Assembly (NCBI GenBank): GCA_947172415.1
Contig: OX359193.1
Location: forward strand, 1,002,501 to 1,066,500
DNA: 64,000 nucleotides
From: Chondrosia reniformis
Taxonomy: Eukaryota > Porifera > Demospongiae > Chondrillida > Chondrillidae
Direction of reading: 5' to 3'
Below, piece after piece: positions 1 through 12,400 of this stretch (its first letter is position 1; each line of letters begins with the position of its first letter). Under the pieces are notes generated by a model. The model saw only the letters and a list, made by a program, of their open reading frames with translations, ran no database searches and was not told where the DNA came from. A program made the position numbers and the translations under genes.

Positions 1-1007
1 ACTTTCTACATATTCAAGTGAGCACATCAGCTGATAAAGTTGATCTGAAGGCTTTTGAATCATGAATATTGTAACCTTGTAGTAATAGCTTCCTTTCTAT
101 CCATGGTACATTTATGAGACAGTTCTATATGTGAGAGGAAGATTTAGTGTCATCTATGTGACCTTGTGTATTTTAGAAGATCTGATGTTCAATGTACAAT
201 CACACAAGCATCTGCATACACTTAAGCAATTGGATTGGCTCTCATAAGACCATACATTATATTTAATAAGACTTATGGGTATATGTAATGCATTCATTTA
301 GAGTACAATATTGATAGCACCTACCTACCTCTTCTGTAGTCGTATGAATTATTTATATAAAAGTTTATTTATTCTAGCTTAGTATGCAAACATTGTCAGC
401 AGGAAGAGTAGAAAGGTTTATCCAAGCCAAAAAGTGACATTACTACACTGTAACCCCTTCTGAAAGCACTATAGAACATGAACACAGATTTTGAGTGAAT
501 GAGAAATCTGGCTACTGGTAGAGGAGATGTAAGCAATTAAAAATTCTACACCATACTGATATATTTAAGTGTATTTTGATACATCTAACTATAACCCTGA
601 CTACACCAAAGAGGAGAATGACGGTGTTCAAAAACTGATTATAATGTTCAAACAAAACATACAGTCAAATCAATCAAGAGAAGGGTTGGGGCATTAGCCC
701 TCAAATTCGGAACAGTTATGTATCTCAATGAAAGTCAGGGCCTAACAAACTTTAAAATATTGCAAATGTTGGCAGCCATTTTATGGTATTTCTACTGGTG
801 GTACCCACATACATAATATCATATATGATAGGAATTCATACATATATAGAGAATTCATCAAACAAACAAACAATCCAAAGCTTGCCAGGTCTTGCTAAAA
901 TAAAAGGTTGCACATGAAAAGAGTGTGATATGCAAATGGTGAGGGGAGGTTACTCTATAAACAACTTGTGTATAAGGTCACCAACAGTGTATTATCTAGC
1001 ATCAAAG
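1..1007. other. Gene-free AT-rich stretch
   Basis: I see no coding exon, RNA gene or tandem array here. From about 905 onward the sequence matches 5962 onward and so belongs to the duplicated block described below. The last part should hold the promoter of the first collagen copy. Confidence 0.5.
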
Positions 1008-1935
1008 ATGAGTGTTCTAAAAGGTTTCTTCTTCACAGCATTGGTCATCGCAGTCTCACATGCTGGTTAGTTTTATCTTCTCATATTATAATACAACTAC
1101 ATATAAATACAGTAACTCTAGTTAGGTTCCAAATAAAGATACTCTGTTCACATTCACAGGTGAACTGCAGAAACGAAAGGTTCGCAACACAGACAATGCC
1201 AACACAGGAGCTAGAGATGGCAGAGATGGGAGAGATGGTATGCCTGGACCTCCTGGAACACCTGGAGCTCCTGGGAGGGATGGGGAGGATGGGGAGGATG
1301 GGGAAGCAGGTGTCCCCGGGGTCAGGGGTCCTCCTGGGCCAGTGGGTCCTGCAGGCTTTCCTGGCACTAATGGAGGAAGCACAACTTATGTTCGCTGGGG
1401 AAAACTCACTTGTCCTTCAGTTCCTGGGACCACACTAGTGTAATCTGGAATAACAGCCGGCAGCTGGTATGACCATACAGGTGGAGGAGCAAACTACATA
1501 TGCATACCAGAAGTACCAGACTACCATCCTGAAGCAACTACAGTTAATCAAAACTATGCATATCTCTATGGAGCAGAATATGAAGTTAGGAATGGTCAAG
1601 CACTTGATGGATATGTAGACCAGAATATTCCATGTTCAGTGTGTCACGTGTCTGGTAGACCATCTCAGATAATGATACCTGGAACATACAAATGTCCCTC
1701 AACTCCATACAACTGGACAGTGGAATACACAGGATGGCTAATGAGTGGTCACTATGGACAGAAGGGACGCACAATGTACACATGTCTTGATAAGCATCCT
1801 GATGTAATCCCGGGAGAGCTGAGGAATACTAATGGTGCTCTGATGTATCATGTGGAAGTAGAGTGCAATAGAGGAATACCATGTCCTCATTACAGTGATA
1901 CAAAGGAGCTCTCCTGTGTAGTGTGTACCTTGTGA
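1008..1935 (+). pseudogene. Short-chain collagen C4-like gene, copy 1, interrupted by one nonsense codon
   Basis: Two exons, 1008-1065 and 1160-1935. Exon 1 encodes a signal peptide ([19 protein letters not shown]), and the intron begins GTTAG and ends ACAG. Exon 2 carries a basic stretch, about 17 Gly-X-Y triplets and then the Cys-rich C-terminal domain typical of sponge short-chain collagens (RWGKLTCPS near its start, SCVVCTL at the end). At 1441-1443 the codon that is TAC (Tyr) in copy 2 is TAA. After it the frame stays open to the normal TGA at 1933-1935. The encoded product would keep the triple helix but lose nearly all of the C-terminal domain. It could be a recent pseudogene, a polymorphic null allele, a sequencing error or a readthrough case. 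Intact splice sites and frame favour a very recent change. Confidence 0.8.
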
Positions 1936-2672
1936 CTCTTAGCTTAGTAAATAGACCAACTAACTCTGTAACTGTGTCTCTAACAGATGTATCTATCTCA
2001 TTCTTATAATCAGATGTACTTATAACATTGCTATGTGTACTGATTATAGTATAGCTAACAATATAATAATTGCTAGTACATTGACATATGTTTGCAGTCT
2101 TGCCCCAATTCTTGTATGTCTATGAAAACTGCATGCCTACAGCAGTCCCTATACTGTTTTCATTTCTACTTCCGGTTGTTACATTTCATTGATTTATACG
2201 TAGTTCATAACACTTTATATACAGTTATTAAAAGAAAATGGATTAGAATATTAGAAAACATATTTGTGTGTGAAAATAACAATGACAATCTCTTCTTCAA
2301 TACAACTAAAGGTAATTAAATACATATATCATGTAACAGACTAATAATTACACACTCTCAGCCACATTTCACAATTTCTGAGAGACAAAGGATAGCCTTC
2401 TGAGTTAACCTAATGTAGAAATTGAATTCTACATAGAGATGTATCTCTAGGAATAGCAGGATGCCCTGCTACACAACAAATTAAATAATTTTAAATATTA
2501 AATGAATAGTAATAATAATTATGCAGACAGTGAGGGGATCTTTAAGTTCTAAAGCTGATCCTAAGGCTTTGAATATCCTCATTTGACTCTGGATTTTCCC
2601 TGCATCCAGTGTCCAATGACAATTGTCATTCATTTAATAATGAATAATGTATATATACCATACCAGTCTCAC

Positions 2673-3690
2673 CTTGTCACAATAGGATCAGCAGCATGGT
2701 TGGGTCCCCACTGTCCCAGCAACCCTCTGCCACACACTCCTGTTCGTCCCTTTGGATTTAGTACAACTGTTGATTTTTATAAGCTTTGTTTACATTTAAT
2801 AGCTACCACAAAGCTGTCCTACAGCTACTGATAGGAAACCACAAGTGTTTAGACCTGTATCAGGACAGCAGATGATCCAGTCACTAACTATACGTGTACC
2901 CAATCAGATACATAATGAGTCTGTTCCATCAACAATAAAGTGGTACATACTAAATTAGCAGGAGGAGTGTCTGTACCATAAACGTAACATGTGTAGTACA
3001 TTGCAATATCAATAAGTACATTAATATTGGCAGGGCTGCATAGAGGGTGGCTCTGGCCCCAAGTTCTGCATGCAGCCCTGCCGAAGAATACCTTGGCAAG
3101 CCATTGACAACTTCATATATTCCTTCATGACTTCTTCTGTCAATCCTTCCATCCAATTCATTAAATTTTGGAAGGACGTCTGCTTTGACAGTTCTATATG
3201 AAATAGAAAAAGAACACAGAGCATTCCAACAAGTAGGCAACATATCACAGTTTCTGATATAATCTGACGGTTTCATCCTCCCATGTCAGTGAATCTACAT
3301 ATACTTTACAGACAGATATTATAGATATATAGTCATTTTTTATGTTTTTATTTTCTTACAGTGCTACATGGGTCAAAGGCCTAGTGTACTGTGCATACAG
3401 TGCCCTTTAATAATAATTAATAACCAACTTGCAGGGACAAGTGACCATAAGTGTTGTGATCACCTATTGTGAATTTTAAAATTTTCTGTTAATACTGTAA
3501 TATGATGTTAGTATTCTCATCTTATAATTTATTGTGATATCTTCCATTATTATTATTGTTATAGTAATAATACTATAAAATGAACAAAGTTCTTTCCTCC
3601 CACTTCACCTACACTCTATGGAACCTTTTCATCGGGAACTGGAAATCTCCTCACGTACTATGAACCGAAGGAGATTTCTTAAAAATATAT
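2673..3690 (-). pseudogene. NUDT9 exons 1-3, duplicated and decayed
   Basis: Exon 2-like sequence lies at 3092-3193 and exon 3-like sequence at 2673-2759; both are highly similar to exons 2 and 3 of the intact gene. The exon 3 acceptor is lost: the bases before it read ACT where the intact gene has TAG. The exon 1 counterpart (about 3605-3690) lacks roughly 75 internal bases and is frameshifted. No counterparts of exons 4-6 follow, so no Nudix domain can be made. These are non-functional leftovers of the segmental duplication. Confidence 0.85.
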
Positions 3691-4214
3691 CTCTTACGTT
3701 AACAGATAACATTGTCTGGAGACAGACTGTTAGCGATGCAAAGCCAAGCAGTCAGATAGAAATAACTGTCAAAAGCGAAAACGAAGCACGAGCCACCTAC
3801 AGTATGTACGTATATACTGCCACACATCAGAAACAAGATCTAACATAATGTATTAATGTATATCCGAGGTCACATCTTACATCTCTCTATTGTTTTGTAC
3901 TTGATCAATCATTGATGATTTGGATTGTTAAAAAAGTGGGAAATTGGAATGAATCACGCATAATATTATAATCATACTATATAGATATTAGCTTAGTATA
4001 GTGCCATTGCTACACATACTGCTTGAGCTGAAGCTAGTATACCCATATACGTATATACTAGGGCTATATTGGGTTGTTGACTGGGTATAAGTCAACACTT
4101 GTATATAGGGCAATATAGAAATATAGTTTGAAAGATCTCGTTTCAATTCACATTAATTCAGAAATTCTATATTTTCATTACACATGTACCAAATTTAATT
4201 GGATAGCAAAATAA

Positions 4215-5843
4215 CTAAAATGCTGCTCCTTTTAGTTCTGCAACTCTAAGCACAAAATCAATATGGCTAGCATGTAGTTTCAACTCTTTTGAGATGATCT
4301 TCCAAGCTACAGCTCCAGCATCATCGCCAGCTTGTAACTGGATCTGATCACAAGCTTCACCCGTTTCATCATGGAAATTCACAGCCACCGTTTCCATCCA
4401 TGCGTTGTCAGTGTTACGAGGGTCATCCACGTAGCCAGAATATATCTAAACACAAAATACAACTGAACTAATTCCCTTAGAGAGTAAACTTTAAGGATTG
4501 CCAACCTTTTCTCCTCCTTTGAAAAGGTTGCTGATGGCCTCTTCAGTTTTCTTCTTCTTCTCCTGGTCCATCTGAAGAGTATCCATTGCTTCCTCTCCAA
4601 ACTCCTTCTTCAGAGTAGCAGACACTGTATCTCCCGGCTCCACCATACCCTGGTTACATACAAGTAAAACAGAACATGTATAATATTCATTCAGAACATT
4701 AACTAGTAATAAAGACATATAGACATGAGATACCATTTTCCTACATGCTATATACATACCCTGTAAAAAGCCTATAGGGGAACTGAACCTGAAGAGAGCT
4801 TTGGATGAAGATACAGGAGTCTTTTCTTCCTTCTTTCATCTTCTTCTCCACTGGGTCAGACAGCCGTTTCTGGAAATTCCACCCTTCATCAGTGATCCTG
4901 GGAGTCTTTGTCTTTTTCTTTATCTTGATCTTCTGTGAATCTTGGCTCTCTATGCTAAATCTAGGGGCCTTATATACACTATTTTGGCGCCAAACATTAA
5001 ATAAGGTGTTGTCATGTTAGATGGAAACAGTTGTAGTGAAATGATATAGAAATGGAAGAATGCTATGTATTCAATTAATGTTAATAGATAACTCGATAAA
5101 GGTAACCTTTACAATGTGCCTGTTCATGAAGCTTACACCAGGAATGGCCCAATTGAGGTTATCTTTGCGTCTTATTGACACAAACTCCAGCACTGGTTTC
5201 CCTTCCTGTGTTACAACCTTACCCGACTCATCCCTTAGCCACCTACATACATGCACAGTGGAACGAGTAGGTATGGAGGTATATATACCAGAAAAGGTAA
5301 AATTTGAGGACAAGACAGAAATGTGTATTGAAATACCTGACATGGTCAACTAAAGAGAACCACACCCACATTTTAACCACAGAAGCTGTTATTGACTACC
5401 TCAATGATTTTGATGGAAGCATTAAAAGGTCAAAGTCTAAAACTTCAAACAACTTCTATAGACTAAACTCAACAATCTATTAAATAACTTTGGGTACATC
5501 ATTACAAACAGCATAATGACTAAATATAACTTGGGAATATATACAATACGTATGAAGAAACTAGTACCCATCAGAAGATATATATAATAGAGAGAAGAAA
5601 GAGTGATTGCGCTGCAGTTTCTCTTAACAACATGGATTGTAATCACAGGTATACAAGTTGGTGAGTCAATGTCACATGCTAAGAATCACTTAACAAATAC
5701 ACATAAACCAATATATTCATATATACATTTTAATACTAAGGCTTTTATGCTATTTGATAGCTAGTACATTAATAGTGTATGATGGGAATATCAATAAAAA
5801 CTGCTACTAGCCTATATGCATGAAAGTCAATAACAATAGATAG

Positions 5844-5878
<35 letters not shown>

Positions 5879-8800
5879 ATGAAAGTCAATAACTGTATAC
5901 GTACGTACATCAAAAAATATAAAATGAGTATTTTAAAAGTCACTTTACACATTCTGCTAAAAAGGTTGCACATGAAGAGAGTGTGAAGAACCCTTAGGAA
6001 AAAGCAGGGACCTTGCTAATTAAATTGAAGAAGACATGTAAACTACTTGGGTATAAGGTCACCAACAGTGTATTATCTAGAATCAAAGATGAGTGTTCTA
6101 AAAGCTTTCTTCTTCACAGCATTGGTCATTGCAGTCTCACATGCTGGTTAGTATTATCGTTTCATATTATAATACAACTACATATTAATAAAGTTACTCT
6201 AGTGAGGTTCCAAATAAAGATACTCTGTTCATATTCACAGGTGAACTACAGAAACGAAAGGTCCGCAACACAGACAATGCCAACACAGGAGCTAGAGATG
6301 GCAGAGATGGGAGAGATGGTATGCCTGGACCTCCTGGAACACCTGGAGCTCCTGGAAGGGATGGGGAGGATGGGGAGGATGGGGAAGCAGGTGTCCCCGG
6401 GGTCAGGGGTCCTCCCGGGCCAATGGGTCCTGCAGGCCTTCCTGGCACCAATGGAGGAAGCACAACTTATGTTCACTGGGGAAAACTCACTTGTCCTTCA
6501 GTTCCTGGGACAACACTAGTGTACTCTGGAATAACAGCCGGTAGCTGGTATGACCATGCAGGTGGAGGAGCAAACTACATATGCATACCAGAAGTACCAG
6601 ACTACCACCCTGAAGCAACTACAGTTAATCAAAACATTGCATATCTCTATGGAGCTGAATATGAAATTGGGAGCGGTCAAGCACTTGATGGATATGGAGA
6701 CCAGAATATTCCATGTTCAGTGTGTCACGTGTCTGGTAGACCATCTCAGATAATGATACCTGGAACATACAAATGTCCCACAACTCCATACAACTGGACA
6801 GTGGAATACACAGGATGGCTAATGAGTAATCGCTATGACCACAAGGGACGCACAATGCACACATGTCTTGATAAGCATCCTGATGTAATCCCGGGAGAGC
6901 AGAGGAATACTAATGGTGCTCTAATGTATCATGTGGAAGTAGTGTGCAATACAGGAATACCATGTCCTCATTACAGTGACACAAAGGAGCTCTCCTGTGT
7001 AGTGTGTACCTTGTGACACTTAGCTTAGTAAACAGACCAACTAACTCTGTAACTGTGTCTCTAACAGATGTACCTATCTCATTCTTATAGACAGATGTGC
7101 TTATAATATTAAGTGTATCTAGTATGTCTATGAAAATTGCCTGCAGCATTCCCTATACTGTTATCATTTCTACTTATGGCTGTTACATTTCATTGATATA
7201 TATGTAGTTCTTTATATACATGTAACATCAAATTTGCAAAAGGCAGAGTACTGTAGTTCAAATTAACAAAGTAATTGCTTTCTTTCATTTACTGTTCTTT
7301 AAACATTTGAGGATACTTAAGGGTCTGAAATTGTAGATTATGACTGTGGTATAAGCCTGACAAAGGAGCCAAGCAATGCACGTGCCGAGGGGGGCAGCCT
7401 CATGAGATTTAACTCAAATTACTTGCTAGTCTATTCTATACGTATATTCATATCAACAAAAGAAAATGAATTAGAATATTAGAATATTTCTTTGTACAAG
7501 TAAAATATTAATCTCTTCATCAATACAATTGGTAATTAAACACGTATAACAGACTAAAAATTAACACAATGACACACTCTTAGCCACATTTCTACAATTT
7601 CTGAGAAACAAACGATAGCCTTCTGAGTTAACCTAATGTAGAAACTGAATTCTACACATAGAGATGTATCTCTAGGAATAGCAGGATACCCTGCTAAACA
7701 CCAAGTTAAATAATTTTATGAATTAAATATTAAATGAATAGTAATAATAATTATGCAGACAGTGAGGGGATCTTTGAGTTCTAAAGTTGATCTTAAGGCT
7801 TTGAATATCCTCATTTGACTCTGGATTTACCCAATGACCCTGCATCCAGTGTCCAATGACAGTATTTATTCATATAATATTGTATAGTACAAACTTTGCT
7901 GTTATATTTCTATCCATGTATATATACCATACCAGTCTCACCTTGTCACAATAGGATCAGCAGCATGGTTAGGCCCCCACCGTCCCAGCAACCCTCTGCC
8001 ACACACTCCTGTTCGTCCCTTTGGATTTCTAGTCAATATAATAAGTGTTTAGGCTTATATCAGGACTTTTCAGCAGATGATCCAGTCACTAGTATATGTG
8101 CACCCAATCAGATGCATAATGAGTCTGTACCATTAACAATAAATTGGCAGGAGGAGTGTCTATACCATAAACTTAACAATTTAATACATTGCAATATTTG
8201 ATTGCAACAAGTGCATTGCATTGTCAGCAATTGCCGAAGCATACCTTGGCAAGCCATTGACAATTTCATACATTCCTTCATGACTTCTTCTGTCAATCCT
8301 TCCATCCAATTCATTAAATTTTGGAAGGACGTCTGGTTTGACAGTTCTATATGAAATAGAAAACAACACAACATATTGCAGTTTCTAATCTGACAGTTTC
8401 ATACGCCCATGTCAGTGAATCTACGTATACTTCACAGCACATACACACACATATATATATATGTGTGTATATAGTCGCTTATTATGTTTATATTTTCTTA
8501 CAGTGCTACATGGTGCACTTTAAATAACCAACTTGAGAGGGACAAGTGACCATAAGTGTTGTGATCACCTATTGTAAATTTTAAATTTTATATTAATAAT
8601 ATTACTATTTTATTCAAGTTTAAATTTTTCTGCTAATACTGTAATATAATTATAATTTTAGATGTTAGTAGCTATTCTCACTAATATCTTCCATTATTAT
8701 TATTGTTATAGTAGTAATACTATAAAATGAACAAAGGTCTTTCCTCCCACTTCACCTAAAGTCGAGATCGGCCCAAGGAGGTTGTTTTAGCACAGAAGGA

Positions 8801-8991
8801 GCGGTGTAATCCACTGGTTTGTACTCTGGCCAGTCTACACTCCACGGTACCTTCTCATTGGGAACCGGAAATCGCTTCACGTCCTTTGAACCGAGATAGA
8901 TTTCTTCTCTTGCCTTGATGTGCAACATCACGTAAGTCGTAAGGTAGCGACGAGTTCCAAGGAAAAGATTTCGAGTTCCGAATCTAATCAT
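4215..8991 (-). CDS. NUDT9: NUDT9, ADP-ribose pyrophosphatase (Nudix hydrolase)
   Basis: Six exons: 8991-8756, 8346-8245, 8028-7942, 5242-5137, 4649-4506 and 4445-4215. Together they make 301 residues, against about 350 in human NUDT9. NUDT9 hydrolyses ADP-ribose to AMP and ribose 5-phosphate, in mitochondria in animals. The first ~35 residues are basic and could be a mitochondrial presequence. Family landmarks are [41 protein letters not shown] and [14 protein letters not shown]. The Nudix box starts at about residue 178 (GMVEPGD...KKEFGEEA). It has Asp where the canonical box has the first Glu, and Lys in place of Arg before EFGEE. Intron 3 (5243-7941) holds an intact collagen gene on the opposite strand, and intron 4 holds a dispersed repeat. 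The 5' end faces PISD head-to-head. Start chosen as the first in-frame ATG. Confidence 0.93.
4731..4960 (-). repeat. Dispersed repeat (~230 bp) with a coding-like frame
   Basis: Reverse-complement match to 54718-54922, with partial copies at 27165-27245, 50318-50382 and 57865-57995. The shared core reads ACTGATGAAGGGTGGAATT, then a purine-rich stretch, then a CCTATAGGCTC segment. On the minus strand this copy stays open for at least 60 codons, with a lysine-rich start and the motif [18 protein letters not shown]. It lies in NUDT9 intron 4. I do not recognise the family. It may be a SINE/MITE or a scrap of a transposon gene. Confidence 0.65.
5962..8905. repeat. Segmental duplication, intact copy
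   Basis: Partner of 905-3690. It contains the intact collagen copy 2 and functional NUDT9 exons 3-1, so it is the likely source block. The gene cannot be read through the other copy because exons 4-6 lie between the two blocks. Confidence 0.8.
6089..7016 (+). CDS. Short-chain collagen C4-like protein, copy 2, nested in NUDT9 intron 3
   Basis: Exons 6089-6146 and 6241-7016, in phase across the intron, giving about 277 residues. An N-terminal signal peptide ([19 protein letters not shown]) indicates secretion. A basic patch (LQKRKVRN) comes next. About 17 Gly-X-Y triplets run from GRDGRDG to GTNGG, followed by a Cys-rich C-terminal domain of about 170 residues starting near [11 protein letters not shown] and ending SCVVCTL. 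This is the layout of sponge short-chain (spongin-type) collagens, extracellular matrix proteins thought related to basement-membrane collagens. The whole gene sits antisense in a NUDT9 intron. It shares leader sequence and intron position with copy 1. The intact frame and splice sites suggest it is functional. Confidence 0.9.
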
Positions 8992-9022
8992 AGATTGGAT
9001 GTTGCAATACAGCCACGCCCAT

Positions 9023-9226
9023 CTAATGGGCAGGTGAAGTAGGGCGATTAATTAAAAGGTCAACGTGCGGGGGCGATTCGATTGACCAAAAAAGTGGTGT
9101 GATCGTACCATACAAATTTAGCCACCTTCTCGAAATGTCTATAAATGTACGATGCATGATCTGGAGAGTCTTCTCCTCGTGGGGTGGAATGCTGCACTTG
9201 TTCCAGTTAATCGCGTAACGCTCCAT
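9023..9226 (-). CDS. Small open reading frame, 67 residues, in the NUDT9/PISD divergent spacer
   Basis: The frame starts [20 protein letters not shown] and ends in an in-frame TAG just upstream of the NUDT9 start. I do not recognise it. It could be an upstream reading frame in a NUDT9 5' UTR, a tiny separate gene or chance. Neither membrane segments nor a signal peptide are obvious. It is listed because its composition is less repetitive and less AT-biased than chance frames nearby. Confidence 0.25.
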   Translation of the reverse strand: MERYAINWNKCSIPPHEEKTLQIMHRTFIDISRRWLNLYGTITPLFWSIESPPHVDLLINRPTSPAH

Positions 9227-9437
9227 TTCTCTACTTAATAATATGCAGCGAACTCGTTTAAAAAAAGTGAACCATTTATCTATATCAAAATACAGTTTTT
9301 TATATGTATTGTATAACAAAGCAATTGGCAGGGAATTTTTGAGATATTTTGGAAGAAGACAGACATTACTATCCAAAAATTACCTTTCTAAGGCTGCTGT
9401 ATCAGTACTTCTTCTCTGTTGTTGGGTGACACACTGG

Positions 9438-12400
9438 ATGCACATTTCCTGCACGCTACAAAGTCCATTAATCTTGACACGCATACCAAGAACTCGGCTA
9501 CACTACAATTACGGTGAGTACCTCTAATACCTTTTCGGCAAACATACGGACTTACAACTTTTTTACGGGTGGCAATTATCTAGCTACTACTATAGCCAAG
9601 CAACTCCTAAATGTAACATACTAAGCTCCTTGTAATTAGAGACGCTATTTCGGCACACATTAAACAAGGGTCTCCGCTTCAGACACTGGTCTAGTACACC
9701 ACGCATATTTCTGGATGCGCTTAATGGAGGTCCTAACCCTAACCCTTTGAATGTGTTTAACTTTGGACATTTCTATAAAGTTTTTGGTTTCTATGAAATG
9801 TTTGGTCTGTATTGGCTTCTCAAACTCTCACTCATCCACACACATATTGGCGGAGTAAGGTATCGCTAGATGCGGTTTGGACGACTCTTACGCGATTTTG
9901 ACCCCTCTGTATTACGCAATTTCTGTAGAAATGGCCGGCCGGTTCTTCTCGTCCGGACCAAATGCGTCCTTGAATCGTCCCAACCAAAAGATTAAATGGT
10001 TTCATATTCCCGTATCAGTTGGAATAGGAGTCATAGCCTTTGTCCAAATAAGGAGAATATGGAAGGACCAGAGAATACAGCGAGGAAAGGAACCTACGTC
10101 CTGGCAAGTAAGAGAATCACTGATAAAAGCATGCAATTACATGAAAGGTGTGCCCAAAGACTGTAATTTTACTGCACACAATCCAATTAAGCGGTAATGG
10201 AATTGTGTATTGTTGATGCAGTTTTTGTTTCTTTTCAAATTCTGCTACTACTGCTGTAGACCTCATTTTACATGAAATGCACAGCTATTGGAGTATATGT
10301 GTTATACAGGCGGATATTTATAGCTTGACATATGGCTACACACTTGATACATCCAACTCTAATTTATACAATCAATCAATCACTCATATTGGACACATCT
10401 CCTAGGCCGGAAGTTGTCCTTACATTAAAACTTTGGCAACTTTGACAAGAAACCGTATTAATAACACCTACTTATATGCAGTTGGGGATATATGAGCGGA
10501 TATAGATCAGTGTAAATTGTTCTTTGATGCATAATCTAAAACATTATGTTCTTAAAGACAAGATTGATATCAATAGGAGGTTATGAGACTAGAGGTTTCT
10601 CTTACATACTGAATACCACACTACAGATTAGAGATTCTACACTACTGTACTTGCATATCATTGGGGTTTTCCCCTCTCACATTGCTGTCTATACTTAAGT
10701 CTGCTACTACATAATACAGAATTAGGCTGCTATCGACCTCACCTTTCTTTCCTTCCTAGAGTGCCTTTCTAAAGCAGTTACCAACTAGAGGGTTATCCAG
10801 AGCGTTTGGAGCCTTAAATCAAAGGGAATTCCCCAATTGGATGAGACTGCCACTTTTAAATCTGTACATAAGGACATATGGATGTAATATGAGGGAAGCA
10901 GAGATTGAGGATGTAACTCACTATCGCACACTGAGCCAGTTATTTCAAAGAAGACTAAAAGACAATGCCAGAACCATTGACAATCACCATCCATTGGTAA
11001 GTGTTTTACTAGTATGTTACCAGGCCAGGATGCTGAAGTGAATATGTAAAGTTTAAGTTAATGATTAATCTAATTATGTGATATATTAGAAACCTTTCTG
11101 TGATATATTAGAAGTTCTTTTAAAATTTTTGCTTTATTTTCAAGTATATATATGCAATTTTAAAGGTTTTGTAGCCAATATCTTTATTATCCATATTACT
11201 TTTATAAATTATGTTCATTTGTCTGTTTGTATTTGTCCTTCCAGGTTTCACCCTGTGATGGTCGTGTACTCCATTATGGAACTGTCTCCAACAATCTTGT
11301 AGACCAGGTGAAAGGGGTCACATACTCGCTCAGCCAGTTTGTAGGTCCTAATGTGCTGAAACCAGAAGAGGTTGCGGCAGTCACATCAGATGGACCAACT
11401 TTACCAAAGAAACATTTATATTTTATAACACTCTATTTGGCTCCTGGGGATTATCATCACTTTCATTCTCCAGCTAATTGGAGGGTTCACCTCAGGCGCC
11501 ATTTTCCAGGTTTGTTTGTGGGAAGCTGCAAGAGAAGTCACTAGTATCATAGTTAACTAGTCAATTGGGTAAAGCAGCTGTAATGTAGGATACCATGCAT
11601 ACTTCTATATTAAGAAGTGGACTGTTTTTTATACTATGTATGTGTGTGTGTAGTAAATGAAAAATCCCTTTGAACAGATATTATAGACACATTCTTAATG
11701 ATTTTAGTTTTATGCTGCTCAAAAGGTGGCTATGCTAGGCTAGGCTATGTTAGGTCACACTAGACTCTCTGTGACCAATCAGATTCTAGGGGAGTATCTC
11801 TAAAGTGGCTATACAGCCATACCCTGAGCAGTTTATTATTGAGATGAATCAAATATGTGTATAGTAATTAGTTGTATAGTATTAAAATGTCTGCATGTCT
11901 TACAGGTCAGCTCCTTCCTGTCAGTCCTTGGGCTGCAAAGCTGTTCAGGGGCCTCTTTACTCTAAATGAAAGGGTTTTACTCAAGGGTGAATGGGATTAT
12001 GGTCTGTTTACCTTCACAGCAATCGGTGCCTTTAATGTAGGATCTATTTTCTTGCAGTCTGACAGTGTAAGTCTAATCTGTTAATTGATCAGTAGATAAT
12101 AGATAACATTATACATGTATGTGTACTTTGTGTGGTTTACGGGTTACTAATAGCAGGGTTTCTTTTTAAAAAATATTGCAGGGGGGGGGAGGTAAAATGG
12201 TAAAATTTAGGTAAATTAAATATAGTAAAATTTTGAGGGGGCAGGTTTCTTTTAGGGTGGGTGGGGTAAAATGTAATATATTGAGGGGGCAACATAGTTC
12301 AATATGTTTGGAAATAATAGTGGACTTTAAGATCAAAAGCTAATCTCATATGTCTTATCAAGGGACTGTGGATTTACCCTTTCAATATGTTTATTTGCTA

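Larger units (their letters stand above)
905..3690. repeat. Segmental duplication, decayed copy (collagen gene + NUDT9 exons 3-1)
   Basis: This block matches about 5962-8905 in the same order and orientation: collagen leader exon, collagen main exon, 3' flank, then NUDT9 exons 3, 2 and 1 on the minus strand. It lies 3' of the functional NUDT9 gene, so it is a tandem copy of the 5' half of NUDT9 together with its nested collagen gene. Differences are scattered substitutions, small indels and an internal deletion in exon 1, which suggests a fairly recent duplication. The edges were read by eye and are good to roughly 50 bases. Confidence 0.85.

Noticed and set aside
4805-5020. Plus-strand frame in NUDT9 intron 4
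   Set aside because: Runs across the dispersed repeat and has no splice or protein support.
9729-9747. CTAACCCTAACCCT, telomere-like
   Set aside because: Only two full repeats; too short to call an interstitial telomere.
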